From Lucifuga dentata (Eukaryota; Chordata; Actinopteri; Ophidiiformes; Bythitidae), in contig VXCM01000465.1 of assembly GCA_014773175.1 (NCBI GenBank), positions 4,896 through 68,895 on the forward strand: a DNA stretch of 64,000 nucleotides, read 5' to 3'. Below are positions 12,583 to 25,887 of the stretch, piece after piece (the stretch's first letter is position 1; the number at the start of each line of letters is the position of its first letter). The notes below the pieces were generated by a model. It was not told the origin of the DNA. It searched no databases and saw nothing but the letters and a program-made list of their open reading frames with translations. The position numbers and the translations under genes were made by a program.

Positions 12583-15500
12583 ATTGATTAAACAAAAAAA
12601 AACTGCAACTGCAAAGACTTACACAAACAATTCCAGAGACAAAAGGACACCTAATGCAAGTGAGGCCTGCTTTATGAGTCTGTTATTATCTGTGTGTGAT
12701 TGTGGGTGAGAAATTATGCATGCGCACCTGACAAATTTGTTCATGTTTGCATCACAATTTGATCTGAGGATATTCTACTATACAGTACACGATACTACAG
12801 TAACACCTAAAGGCAACATTTATTCACGCACAGAAAATAAAAAGCTTTTTTTTTTAGTGTGTGTATTATATCTCACTACTACATAAATTATTCCTCTTGG
12901 TCCATAACAACCAAATGAAGTTTAATGAGCGAGTCCTGCAGTTGCCATTATAGCTGTGATGCACTGTTTTTGAAAGAGAGAAGATTCTCCCTGCCTCCCT
13001 GAGGGAGAGATGGAATACACAAAAGGATGGCCACGGGCTTAATGAGAGTGAGGAGCTGCTCTTGTGGGCCCTGCAATATCACTTCTACTCATTCTTTCTC
13101 CTCAATATTGCTCTTCTCCATCCTCTTCCTGTACTCCAGAGGTCTCTATCAGGTCACACACTCACAAAGGTGGACAAAATAATGGATGGGGGTGTATTAC
13201 TCTGCCATCACCTTTCTTTAATGATGACCTCTCCAATCCCCTCCCTCCTCTTTTTCATTCTCTCCTGTTTCAACAGCTGTCACTAATCCTGCTTTGCCTC
13301 TGAGCCCTTCCTCTTAAATCATAAATCAAATAAGGGTGTCAAACTGCAAAAGCCCAAACAACAAACGGTATAGCAACATCAATCCATCAAATACAGGAGG
13401 TGTGAAGGAAACTGCATATCTGATGAGGAATACAAACAACACAATGCACACAATTCAACAATTTGCTGATCAAGTTCATTTTTCTTCACTGTGTTGTTTT
13501 TCAGTGTAAACCCACTGACCCAACTTTTCAAAATTCTGTATCACTTTGATATTCATTGATGCTTCATAGATTTAGTATCTAATTGATGAAAGAGTCACTT
13601 TTCTGCAGCAGTGCTGTGATGAATTTCAGTTGGTGTTGATTCACTGTAATTAAATAATTTAGCATGCTGATTAAATAATGTAAATTCAATCACTGTCTGT
13701 AATGAAGTAGATCATAATCCAAAGCCTGATGCTGGGCTTTATCAGCACTGCTGTATAATTTACTGCAACATAAATCAACAAGGCAACATGTGACTCCCAA
13801 CAAGTGACGGGCTATAAGTACAATGTACTGTATGTGATCATTTCATTTAATATTAGATGCATTTTCATGTATTTAACATACATGTATAGACATGGCATAT
13901 AATGTGCCATCACATTAGATTTCTTAACATCACATTGAAGCAGTATCTCATGAAGAATGTTATTGTTTCAAACTGACATGGGTATGATTTTCAACAGTGA
14001 GTCCTAATCTTATTTTCCTGGTGTGTTGTATTGATTTTTATAACATGTTTTTGGTTCTCAAACCTTTTGAATGAAATATCACTAAGCAAAATCACTACAA
14101 GACCTCATGTAGTGATTTTCACAATCACAATCACAATCACACACTATCACACACCGATAGCATGCACGCTGTACTGGAACTGAGCTTGAAAAGTTACTGT
14201 ACATAACTTACAAACTGTAAGGAAGCATATACTGTAGTGTGAACATGGGAGGGGTTGGAATATTTTCAACAAAAATTCTAATTACCAATTCTAACAGAAT
14301 AATAACAAAACTTCAAAAATATTTCTTAATGAAACTAATTTTATTTGTGAGTAATTTGCCACAATAACAGAATTTCCATAGATTTCATTAGTTTTGATTC
14401 TCTGCAGAAATTTCCAGTCAGCTGGAGTACCACCAAGGAGAGGCTGAAGTACCCTTGGTAGTACACGTACCACAGTTTGGGAACCACTGATCTAATTTAA
14501 CGATTTTATGCTGCCTTTTTGGAAATATCTCTATTGTATCTTAAGGGAAGTCTTTGTAAAATAAAGGAAAAAAAAAATTAAAAAGAAACTATTTTGTCAT
14601 CAATATCCATCAATAAGGGCATCGTTATCATAGCAGTGTCTGCTCAGGAAGTGTGTGTGTGTGTGTGTGATGCTGGAGTCGGTGAGGTTTGAGAGTTTAG
14701 TTTGAGCCCTGACTCTGTTCTCTGCAGTGTCCTTTACCACCCTCTAGGGAGCTCCCTTTGAGCCTATATCTCCCCCCGTAGGAGCACAGGAAGCAAAAGT
14801 ACCCCTTCATCTAGCCAAATGACAACGACTGACAATCAGGACTATCCTATTTGACACAGAGCAGACTCCAAAGACACTTTACTCTCCTGTGGCCAGCTGC
14901 TGACTGAACACTCCTGTGCAACTTCAAATAGAGGAACAGTGAGTCTGTGAGAGAGGGAGGTGCTTGGAGAATGACAGTATGACGGAGAGATGTGGATATG
15001 AACAGGGACAAATCAAATGGAGAAAAAAAGGCATCTGATCATCTTTATTTTCTAATAAAATATAAGAATCTTTGACTACAGAGTATCAATGAGGAACAGT
15101 CATCAATAATGTCACCACATGATGTAATTTTGGAAATTAGATAGCATGTACTAGGTGGACATGCAACAGTTAACATGGAACCACAGGAGATTTCCTACTA
15201 TTTTACGCTCTTCAGCACTCCTCCCCTCTCAGTGATTAGTTTTTACAATCAGTGGATGCAAATTGGAATTTGCTGACAGCCCATCAATCACATTCTTGGG
15301 GCAATCTGTTGAGCTGCTCTGCATGTGCCAGTAGACACATCGTACAGTCAATTTGCTCTTAGACACTCAAATATATCTGTGCACCATAGGTATATGGAAG
15401 ACATTAAGAACATTCAATTTTCATCTGGCCTCAACTAGTGCAGCAGGGTGCTTGTCACAGGAGTCATTTGCCTCAGGAGCTGTAATAGAACTCTGTCACT

Positions 15501-17442
15501 GTCAGCTGTCTTGTCAGTTTTAGGAAATTTTTTGAAATATAAGATTTTATCGTGAGTTACAAAGTGCTATATTATTAGATTAATCATGAAGTAAAGCTAA
15601 CATAATTAGGATTAAATTATCATTTGAAGCAGTATTTATGATCTTAAGTGTAGATTTTGTATTGGGTACACAGGTCACTCCTTAGAACAGAGTGTGTAAT
15701 TAATATTTTCCTATATGACTGGAAGATACCATGAATGTGATGCATATGGGTTTAATATTCTGGTGATACCAGGATTGTCTCTAAAGTGCCACAGTTGGAA
15801 ACAGGCACTACCTTACGGTATAAGTACAGAGGTGTAGTGGTGTCTTGGTAGGTGGGTATACAGTTCCTTCAGTCTATGGTATAAGTACAAATATTCTGTT
15901 TTAAGTTGCAGTGGTATTACAACTATTCAAACTGCTATAAATGATCTAGAATTATGTGTGGAGCAAAGCCTTTAAGTACATTGTCCCAACAATGTGAACT
16001 GTAAAATGAAAAGAATATGAATGTGTCATGGGTCACTTTGACACAGACCTTTACGCTGACTGATTTTTATCTCTATTAAGTACCTGTGAGCTTATGGTCA
16101 AGAACCAGAAGATTCACCAGGAAGAATCTTCCCTGCAATGGGGGGAGCAATGGGGGCGGGAACAAAGCATGATCCAGACTCTGAAGTTTCCTCTGAAGAG
16201 GTTTTACAGGACTACTCTACAACTTCCTCTACATCTGATTTGTAATCAGCAACGATGTGAAAAATGATGGGCCACAGAAATGTAAAGATGGTTGTACTTG
16301 GTCGCCAGCTGAAGTACAAGCAGATTGCTAGGATCCTGCACAACCACACAAAATGATATGTTAGGAAAAATGAAGATATTTATGTTATGTACTTACCATT
16401 ATAATATGACAGGGTGAGACATCAAATTGAATTACTTATTATTTTACCTGATTCTTCCACACTTTTAATTGTCAAATATGCTGCAACTTAATGGATGCAT
16501 TTAACATAATAAGGTTTAGTTGAATGGAATGTCATTGACATCGATTACAGAATAAATATTCTATAGTTGCTTTGGTCGCAGCCAGGGAATGGTCTATATC
16601 AAACAAACTTTTATCTTTTTGGTTTTGCTTCATTTTGATTATTTCAGTTCAGTTCTCTTAGCCACTCAGTTTACATTGAGACATGACATTAACAACAACT
16701 GCCACTACAAACCTTCTTTTGCATAAATTAAAAATACCATTATGTTATTTTAGATTAAGAAATTCTCTCATGCCATTGAGGTGTGAAATATTAGTCAAAT
16801 ATGTTTCATCTAAGGCTGAAAAACAACATTGCTAAAAGGAGTTAGAGGTTACGAAGTACACACTCACAATAGAAATTACAAACTAATAGAAACTCTGAGA
16901 GACGAGTGTGACTGAGACTGATTGCTCTCTGGTGCTTTATAGCTGTGATAGATGATCAAGCCTTTCACTATAAACTGGGAATTCCTGATTAACATCCAAC
17001 AGGCGGCCTCTGTTACCGAGCAAAGCATTGTGCCAATGGGTGCTGCAGAACCATGTGGAAGGTGAACACAAAAAATATGTCGAAGCACTGCAGACCCCTC
17101 TAAAGGCAAAATTTATCCATTTAAAACTGCAGTATGATCTAATGTGGAAGATATATAATAATGTAAGTCTGGATTGCATAGATAGGAGCAGTGATCATTG
17201 TAATCATCATCAGCCACGTGTTGTCCACACACACAATCACACACCTCAGTCCTCTATAACTCCTCATGCCCTGGTTCACTGAGTTCATTGTATTTTGCAG
17301 TCTAAGGAGGTGGACACAATTTCTCTCCTCTCTCCCTCACCAAATTCTTCCCCTAAATCAATACAAAAGAAGGTGATTAATTAGTATGGCCAATAGCTAT
17401 AAAGGCTCCAAACAAGTTGTCATCGCTAGTCTCATGGGTGTA

Positions 17443-17445
<3 letters not shown>

Positions 17446-17477
<32 letters not shown>

Positions 17478-17509
17478 CTCAATGTTGTAGTTCACACACA
17501 ACAGATCTA

Positions 17510-17562
<53 letters not shown>
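17446..17562. repeat. Compound (CT)n / (CT)n(CA)n microsatellite
   Basis: A CT run at 17446-17480, interrupted once by a G, is followed after a short spacer by CT then CA repeats at 17512-17562. Confidence 0.92.
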
Positions 17563-17566
<4 letters not shown>

Positions 17567-19088
17567 CTAAGATGTTGCAGTTAAATGCCTCACACATTGA
17601 ATGTTAAGTTCATTCTTGGGTGGTGACAGCAAGACCAGCAATTTCTAGCTTTGATTGAAGAAGTAATCAGTGATGGTGGTGGTTCAGGTCGAACCATTTC
17701 ATATTCTGATCATTCTGTGCCTTCACAAAGAACTCATATCATTACCATCTAATACTAACAGCGAACACTGAGGGTAAAGTGTGCTCATCATTTTCAAGGA
17801 GCCATTTTATTCGTACTGCTGTGAACATACTGTGAACCCCTCTACTGGATCTCAGGAGAACTGCTGTTTTGGTTTCCCTCAACAAATACAGTATGTCTCT
17901 CAGAGCAATAATTTGTTTTGAGAGCATTTCAATAATCAATCATGATATTGGACTGCATCTTTGAATATATAACATTACCATAGCTCTATGTTATGCACCA
18001 GTGGAGTTCAGGTTGCCTGTTTCATTACATTTAATAATGAGTGATACTTCAGAGGCATTGAACTAAAATTTGCTGTTATTCAATCTAATGTGCAGTTAAC
18101 ATAAAAAGTTACATATATTGACAAAGCACAACATTCAGTATCAAACTATTATAGTTGTCTCATGTCAGATTAGAATAATAATGTACATAATGTAGACAAA
18201 TAATGAAAAAAAATACCATTTTTGACACTCATATTTCCATATATAATCTCTTTAATCATAAATAATAAGAAACAATGTTTGTGCTAGATTTAGCAACTAA
18301 CTAATTTCAATCTGCAGTCCTAGAGCAGGTGAACAAATAATTAAAAGTAAAGTTACTGCAAAATACAATAAATCAGCTGAACTGCTTGGGATTCTCAGTT
18401 TTTCAGTCAGAGGCAATAGAGAAACTACTGACTGTTCCAGCTTGGGGGGAGGGGGNGCATATTCACTGTCTCACAAACAAATCATTTGGTTATTCATTGC
18501 CTGTCTAGTATAGACAAGTGGTGCTTTATGGTGCAATTAGGCAGAAGCAGAGAGCACTAGCTTTGAAATCCATTGTAATTAGTGACAATCGTCCTTTTAT
18601 GATACTGGATAATGTATAAGAGGAAGAACAGAAGACATGTCATTATAAGGGGGGCAATACACCAGAGAAATTATGGGAATAATGTACATAGGCAAGGCTC
18701 CCAGCAGAAGACAACAATGGGAAATTGTCCAAAATCAACTCCAATGCTTCCTGAAAAAAGATCCTTTGTAATCAAATCAACCATGCTGATGCCACTTCGG
18801 GTATCATAAAACCGACCTGTATATCACCACATTGTGCTAAAAGGAGGAAAAAATGCTAATGTTGCACAGAACATCTGGGCTACTTTAGCCTGTTGTCTAT
18901 GTGAACTGGAACAGGACAAACATTGGAAAATGGATGTGGACACATGGATGGAAATTATTTGGCAAAGTGAAGCCTCCCTCACCAAAATGGCCTCATCTGC
19001 ATTCTAATTTCCCTGTAGCTGGACTGTGTGGGGTTAATTGTTGCTGCAACATCTTTGATGAACACTAGATGACAGCAATAAGAATCTT

Positions 19089-19140
19089 GAAGAAGAAGAA
19101 GAAGAAGAAGAAGAAGAAGAAGAAGAAGAAGGAGGAGGAG
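19089..19140. repeat. (GAA)n/(GAG)n trinucleotide repeat next to an N
   Basis: About 14 AAG/GAA units pass into GAG units and end at a single N at 19141, after which the same GAG motif resumes. The true length is uncertain because assembly breaks here. Confidence 0.88.
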
Positions 19141-19468
19141 NGAGGAGGCGTAATTTTAAAAAGGGTGTGTTGCTGCTGTGAGGATTCTGAGGCAACTACA
19201 GGAGAGAGTTTCCTGTCTTGTTTGCTGGCTTTTGCTGAAAATCAAATGGGATTTCTCACATTGTTCAAGTTTGTACTTTCCAATTGAACTTTGTCATGAT
19301 CTAAGAAATACATAAAATGAATTGATGGTAGTACATGGGAAATGTGTTACAGTACAGTTGAGCACTAAGCATTTGTGTGGGTTGACTGAACCAGATTTGC
19401 TTGCCAACTTAAATTTAAGTGTAAGCTGACTACTACTCATGTTGTGTGCTTAGGTGTGTGTGTGTGAG

Positions 19469-20187
19469 ATGCAGCGCAGCAGCAGTTTCAGTGTGTTTCA
19501 GCAGGAAAGATGGACTGCTCTTTTGAACGACCTTTACAAAGATCCCAGGGTAACTTTAACCACCTGCATTTGTGAAAAGATCTATATGTTTAAAAATTTG
19601 CTTTTCTTTAAGAAACTTGTGCAGCATAATTTTCCAGGTGCACTGCGTGTTTTTGCCTTTCTTGGACAGGTAGCATGGCTGATGAATACAAGAATCGGAC
19701 AGTACCTGAGCCATCACCCCTTCATTGCACTGACGGTGTTGGTGTTTAGCACCATGGCTGCATTTCCTGTTGGACTTTTCCTTATTTTTACACTGGTGAC
19801 AATTATTGTTGCAGCAGTAGGGTTTGTTTGCTTTGAGGGTATGTTTGTGTGTCAAAATCAACTTCGGTGTTTCAATATATCATATTACACTTCTACAGTT
19901 GCAATTCATTGCCACCAACCCCTTATTTTTCTCTTTCAGCAATCATGTTGTCTGTAGCAGGGTTGACTCTGCTGTGTGTGCTCCCTGGACTTGTCCTCTT
20001 GTCTGTTCTGGTTTCAGTCATCTTTAATGCTTGTTATAGCGCCACATCCAGCATGTATAACTGCTACACTCAAAGAATGGTAATAATCTCCACACTATAT
20101 TACAATGTCAGTGTATTACAAGCATATATTTATATAACCATAACCAATTTTTCTGTCCTGCTGTCCTACCAGGAACGTAAAGCCTGA
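19469..20187 (+). CDS. ldaf1: Lipid droplet assembly factor 1 (promethin/TMEM159), complete CDS
   Basis: LDAF1 is an ER membrane protein that partners with seipin at sites of lipid-droplet formation. Coding exons are 19469-19549, 19670-19838, 19940-20079 and 20173-20187. Every junction is GT-AG and in phase, giving 134 aa (human is about 161). The N-terminus is a short amphipathic segment (MQRSSSFSVFQQERWTALL). Exon 2 carries the family core, VGQYL-like IGQYLSHHPFIALTVLVF followed by AAFPVGLFL. Exon 3 continues the hydrophobic hairpins (AIMLSVAGLTLLCVLPGL). The protein ends in a basic ERKA. I chose the ATG at 19469 because it is the first in frame; a GTG-rich microsatellite lies just upstream. 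A non-coding upstream exon is possible. The protein is shorter at the C-terminus than the human one. It is convergent with kdelr2. Confidence 0.9.
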
Positions 20188-22249
20188 GAGGAGAAAGGGC
20201 GTGAAGCTTTAAGAGGAGAGAAAATACAGGAGCTCAGTTCCTCTAAATCAGCACACAACTGAAGCTGGCTGTTTGGGATTCAGAGATGAAGCCCATCGAA
20301 TGCATATGAGCTTTTATCTCAAATCTGCAGTTATATGGCAGAATCTCTCAGCACAAGATTTCCCTTCTCTGCTCATCTACTGTATGTCTGGAGCATTAAT
20401 TGTGTCTACATGTTGTACATTAAACTCAGTATCTTTTATTAACATAAAATGCCTTTATGCCTTATTAGTAAAGTGACAGGTGACATAAACTGTGTCAATC
20501 CAGAATGTATTTTATCTGATAAAATAATGTACATGTGAGTGAGGGATATGGATATGTATGGATACCAAAGACCTACATCTCTGGAACAGTGGTTATTTCA
20601 CAGACTTGAAAGAAAACTGAAAAAGGTGGAGACTCGACTTAACAACATATCCTACCACCACCACCAATGCACTAATGATTGTTGGCTGTAAATGCCTTTT
20701 ATATGCTGTGCATGCTTCCCGATATCTAATGCAGATGCCCATCAGGCAATTAACAATGCACAACAAAGTTTTACATGCTGTATATACGCTGTTACTGAAA
20801 ACAGTACATCTGTAAAGCTCTGATACATTTAAATAAATGCTATCAGAATTAATATTTTAAGTGTTGTAAGTGTGCTTGGAGTCCTCAGTGTTTGCATCTA
20901 GTAATCAAACTGACAATGGAGGTGATTCTCATAAAATCTTTAATGGCGGTGATATGCAAAAAAAAAAAAAAAAAAATTGAAATAATCTTTTGGGAATGGC
21001 TAATTTGAAACAGTTGAAGTTAAGAAGAGGCCTTTATATTTAATAGAAATGCACCCATTGAACATCATGACCTCTCCTCAGAAATAAAGTCTGAGCAATG
21101 TAACTAACCAGTCTTAAGCCTTCAGCAACATACCCTTTACCAAATGAAATGTCATTACCATTGCAAGCAGCCAATGATTCTCATGCCAAATACCCACAGA
21201 TGTTCCAGTCATTGCCTTCTCGTCATCATTTGATAATATCTTATTACTATGCTCTGATTTCAGCCTTCAACATTTAGATTATTCATAGATTATCAAAAAG
21301 TGTTCATGTATTTGCTACTGGGGTGCTTGTGCCCTTTATCTACATCCAAAATGAGATGTAGTGTGATGTTAAAGGTTGTATGAAATTACATTAAAATTGC
21401 AGAGCAATTAATGCACTTTAGTTAAGTCTGTGCAGTGTGATGAGGAAACAGAGATCAGTAAAAACATGAAAAGTTTAATTCCAAAAGAGACAATTTAAAA
21501 ATACTGCCACCTATAATAAAATGACCACTTCCTGAAAGTATGCAATGGGTTACTACATGTTATTAAAATAATCTTCTTACAAAATGGATGTGTGTTTTGG
21601 AAAGAAACTGTTCATGTTGGCCTCTTTATTTCCAAGAGAAAGTATACAATATAAATGCTCAACATCACTTGTTTAAAAAAACAACAACAACAAACTATTA
21701 TGCAATTATTGAGACAAAAGAACCCTAAGCCATAGATAAAAAAAAAAAAAAAAAAAANAAAAAAAAAAAAAAAAAAATACTGTCTGAAATGGACATGATC
21801 CTAATCAGGCACTCAGATACATAACTTTTTATCTCACTTTAACAAGACTGTACATTTGTGCATTTCATTACCAAGCCAAACAAGGTACTTAGAGTAAACC
21901 TTATTTTTAACATAGTAAAACAAAAAAAAAAATTTTTAAAACAAGCAAATACACCTAACATGTAGGAAAAAAAAGCCTTTTCTCCTATTTGAACAGCAAT
22001 GAAAATAAGGTTAAGGCAAGACGCTGAACACAGAAATCCAAAGGCTGAGTGTTGACTTGGGATGATCTCTGTTCAGCTCTGGTGCTTGGTAGCATTTACC
22101 AGTTCCATCAGCAATCATCAAGAAAACTAGTGTTTTTCCCCATCAATTGGCTCTCTGTCTCAGGTATCTTTTGATAGTTGGTGAGATCCCATGATGTTCT
22201 CTCCACACCCCCTGAGTATGTTGGGAGTTGCCATCTCCTTTTTGAAATT
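20188..22249. other. 3' UTRs and convergent intergenic region of ldaf1 and kdelr2
   Basis: No other exons are visible. The region contains poly-A tracts (20957-20976; 21740-21777 with an N). A TTTATT at 21625-21630 would read AATAAA on the minus strand and is a candidate poly(A) signal for kdelr2. The exact boundary between the two 3' UTRs cannot be seen. Confidence 0.5.
20832..20837 (+). terminator. Candidate polyadenylation signal of ldaf1
   Basis: AATAAA lies about 650 bp after the ldaf1 stop, the first canonical hexamer downstream on this strand. Confidence 0.55.
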
Positions 22250-23806
22250 TTATGCTGGCAGGCTCAGCTTCTTGCCTTTCAACACTGAGGGTTGAGAAAC
22301 AAAGTTTAAGAGTCAAAAACTAGGTACAACTGCTCATTACTGGTTGTGTTCAAATACAAACATTATAGTCCCGTTTTGCTGCATTTAAGAAAATGAAAGT
22401 GCCATTTTTTTTTTTTTACAATTTGCAATGGGGGCCTTTAAAGAGNGCATTTAAGAAAATGAAAGTGCCATTTTTTTTTTTTTACAATTTGCAATGGGGG
22501 CCTTTAAAGAGACACTCCTCCATATGAGTCCAGATCTACCCCCATGGCTGTAACTCAGTGACAACCACAATGGCTAATTTTTGAAACCAATGAGGTGGGA
22601 TGCTTTTTTATATTTACATGGTTTTCCTGGCTTTCCTTTTCTTTGTCTCTGTCAGTCTGTCTGCCCCCCCCCCCCCNCCCCCCCCCTTTTTTTTTGTGGT
22701 GTGTGGTGTGGTGTATGCACCATTTAATTATATCCTTATATTTACATGGTTTGGTATTTACATGGTTTTCTTCTAATGTGCTGCTTTATATCTTCCTTTC
22801 ATGTTTCATTGTTTTTATGTCTTTCTAATTTGCCTGCTTCCCCACCTACGGCTCCTATTGAACACCTGGTCGTTCGAGAAGAGGGAATCTCTCTTTGAAT
22901 TGCTTCTCCTGAGGTTTCTTCCATTTTTTCCCCCCTTAATATGATAAAGGTTTTTTTTTTTAACTGAGTTTTTCCTAGTCTTAATAGAGAGCTTTGGCTG
23001 GATCAGGAATTGCTAACATGGGCTTGTAAAGCACTTTGAACCATTGTATGTGATCTGGGCAACTTGACCTGACTCCTGCTAATATTTTGGTTTATCTCAT
23101 TTGGCACTTACATAATAATTGCTGCTGCTACCTTATAACTTACAGTTCAAGCATCATTAGAGGACTTTTCTTCCATTTGCCTATGAAAGATTAAACAATA
23201 TGGATAACCAGCAAGAAACTCACCTTTGGTGACATAAAGGTAGAAGAAGTCACAGTAAAGGACTGTCTGGACCACGCCAGCTACAATGGCAATCATGTCG
23301 AAGAAGCCCTCAAAATAGAAACGCCAGATCCAGTTGAAGAGATAGAGGGCTCGATATAGACCCAGGCAGAACAAGTAGTGGGTGGTGATTGTCTCAGCCT
23401 CACCAGTCTTGCTGATCATGAAGAGCTGGGGCAGAATTGCCACAGCCTCCAAGTAGATGGAGAATGTCCACAGGATCTGGTGGAGATGAGTTACATTTAA
23501 AGGTGAAGAAAAAATTTTCAGATCCAATAGAAGTACTTTGCCAAATAACATATATTTAAGTGTTAATGCTTGTCTATGTTTATTCATGCTGTCGATTTTC
23601 CAATAAGTTGCATTATAACACACTTGCCTACAGTCTATGATGACCAACATGTTTCATTAGGTTTGATGTCTAAACATTTCACATCTTAGTCACCCAAAAG
23701 ATGTGAATCTGATATAAGTTGCATGCTTTATTTTTAATTATTTTATTCATCTTTATTTATTGCAAAACATTCTCCACACCACCTTCTCCTTATAGCAGAA
23801 CATGTT

Positions 23807-23839
<33 letters not shown>

Positions 23840-23871
23840 CAAGGTGTTAATNCCTTATAGCAGAACATGTT

Positions 23872-23904
<33 letters not shown>

Positions 23905-24514
23905 CAAGGTGTTAATGTACCAGCGGTGTTCTCTTGAACAGACAAATTAACTGCCCAGTGCCAAGGACGAGTACTGAAGTTCTGTATCAGTGCCAATACA
24001 GAGCCTACAAACAGTGCGTCATTCTGTAGTACACAAAGTTAAAACCATGTAAATTAATTAGAAGGGACTCATACTGTTAGCTGGCAATTAATGAAGCACC
24101 TAATCCTTTAACAACAAATGTTTTCTAAATACCAGAGACTCAACCAACCTCTACGAGAGAAAAGTCGTGGTTAATCAGAACAGCAAGGCCCCCGACAGGA
24201 ACAACTAGGAACTCCACTCTGAAACTGTCATGGTTGCCATCATAGGTGGCCCTGAACTTCATGTAGATCATGTAGACTGTGGCATATGCACAACCAATGT
24301 AGATCACCTGTTAAACAACACAGAACAGCTTGTCATTCAAGTTACTAGGCCTACATGTGGGACATAAGGCATTAATATTGAGACAATCATTGGTCACAAT
24401 GTCTTACCTTCATGCATGTGTTATAGAGGGAGATGAAGGAGGTGAGGAGATCCAAGTAGCGAGTGGTGAACACTATAGCGAAAAGGATTTGGCTCTTTCC
24501 AGAGATACCTTAAA

Positions 24515-24554
<40 letters not shown>

Positions 24555-25887
24555 CATAACTTTACTACTTAAGTCCATGTGGTAGTAAAATATTATTGTG
24601 ACCGAAGCTATCACAATCTACATAAAAACTTCACAACTGACTCACAATTACTCTTATTGAAACGTGAATCACAACAGCTTTACTTGGTAAACAGTGACAC
24701 CAAGTGGACACTTACATTTTTGTCAGGACATAGAAGACTCTTAGAAGGCAATCACTAAATATTTTTCCTCACTTTTGGGCTTATTTTGACAGGGTTATTT
24801 AATCAAGTCGCATATATATTATAAAATGTCCTGTTTACAATCCTATTTTCAAAAATTCTCTGGGTTGCGAATGTGCAAAAAGATGTCCACTTCATACAAA
24901 TTTACCTGTGCAGCAGGCAACATGTGATGGCATTACTTTTCTTTCTTTAGCAGAATCAACAGTATTTGTGTCCTTAAATACAGCCATTCAGTCCCACTTA
25001 AGTCCCCCATACTTATAACATTTTCTAAACCATTACCTACGTAATTATTTGACTACATATCTTTAACTTCACTGCATTTGTCCTCATAATCGTCTTCTTG
25101 TCATGCACATCAGAGATCACTATTAAATGTTCACTATTAAATGTGTTCCAACTTAAGATTTGTTAACAGAAACGTCAAATACATACATATATATAAAAAA
25201 AAAAGAAAAAGCTGCTAGCAGTATGCAAATTAAAGTTAGCAGGTTAGGTACTTCCGTAGTGCCTTCTGGAACGCCACGTCAGAAGTCAGACCAAAAGAAT
25301 CGAACACCTAAATTAACATACCAGTTATATATAGACACTGCTAGCTTAAATGAGTCAAACTGTTTTGCTCGTATTACTGCTCACATAGCATATGTTCTGA
25401 TAAACATTGTGTAAGTTGCTAAAAGCAACTCCCTCAACTTGTAGGTTAGCTACAATGCTAAGTTACACTACCAACTGCTGATAGGTAGCGAATGCAAAGG
25501 TAAAAGCCTAGAATATGTCTTGCACATTCCCAAACAACATTGTCATTTGCGATAGATAAGTTAAATTATACTGTAGACTAACTTTTAGTTATTGTTATGA
25601 GATAGCTCACTGAATGTTAGCGCACATTAGCCACTGGCTCAAATGAATGAGTAACATTAGCAAGTAGCTAGCTCACTGCTTGCTAGGTAGGCACAAAGCT
25701 AATAGTAATTTTAGCGGTTAACGCTGCAGATCAATACGGCGACTTCGTAGCATTAAAACATTTCAAAGCAAAGGCTATTAAAAAGTAAGAGCTCACCTGC
25801 ACACGACCTGGTTTTCCATATTTTGAGCAACAGGATGATGATAGCAGCCAAATGTGAGAGGTCCCCTGTCAACCTGAAGATGTTCAT
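22250..25887 (-). CDS. kdelr2: KDEL endoplasmic reticulum protein retention receptor 2, complete CDS
   Basis: Seven-transmembrane Golgi/ER receptor that binds C-terminal KDEL-type signals of escaped ER proteins and returns them in COPI vesicles. Exons on the minus strand are 25797-25887, 24408-24508, 24149-24307, 23224-23476 and 22250-22284. All have GT-AG borders and matching phase, giving exactly 212 aa, the family length. It starts [15 protein letters not shown]. The core reads [49 protein letters not shown] and [13 protein letters not shown]. The C-terminus is [11 protein letters not shown], carrying the lysine motif used for COPI recognition. The [11 protein letters not shown] start and [14 protein letters not shown] favour KDELR2 over KDELR1/3. 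Part of exon 4 ([15 protein letters not shown]) is KDELR3-like at some sites, so a teleost 2a/2b assignment is not possible here. The duplicated segment at 23788-23916 lies in intron 3 and is an assembly artefact. Confidence 0.96.
22381..22511. repeat. Apparent 65-bp tandem duplication around an N (artefact)
   Basis: 22381-22445 and 22447-22511 are identical and separated by one N. This is most likely an unmerged contig overlap in kdelr2 intron 4, not biology. Confidence 0.85.
22850..23080 (+). repeat. Dispersed fish repeat, 3'-end-like fragment
   Basis: A segment with the features of a very common teleost interspersed repeat. It has a GGTTTCTTCC block, a run of pyrimidines, a T-tract followed by GAGTTTTTCCTAGTC, then GTAAAGCACTTTGAA and a CTTGACCTGAC end. 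It lies in kdelr2 intron 4. I recognise the motif order from fish genomes but cannot name the family with certainty. Confidence 0.55.

Larger units (their letters stand above)
10381..19468. other. Gene desert with microsatellites
   Basis: I see no exon-like open frame with flanking splice sites on either strand. Contents are (GT)n at 10777-10818, (AC)n at about 10919-10974, GT-rich DNA at 11450-11555, a poly-A tract with an N near 12547, a perfect hairpin at 12233-12270, (CT)n and (AC)n at 17446-17562, and an (AAG)n run at 19089-19131. The rest looks like unique AT-rich intergenic DNA. Confidence 0.7.

Noticed and set aside
24500..24552. Poly-A tract as a retrocopy tail
   Set aside because: It abuts kdelr2 exon 2 on the intron side as a poly-T in the transcript sense. 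It is better read as the polypyrimidine tract plus slippage than as a retrocopy.
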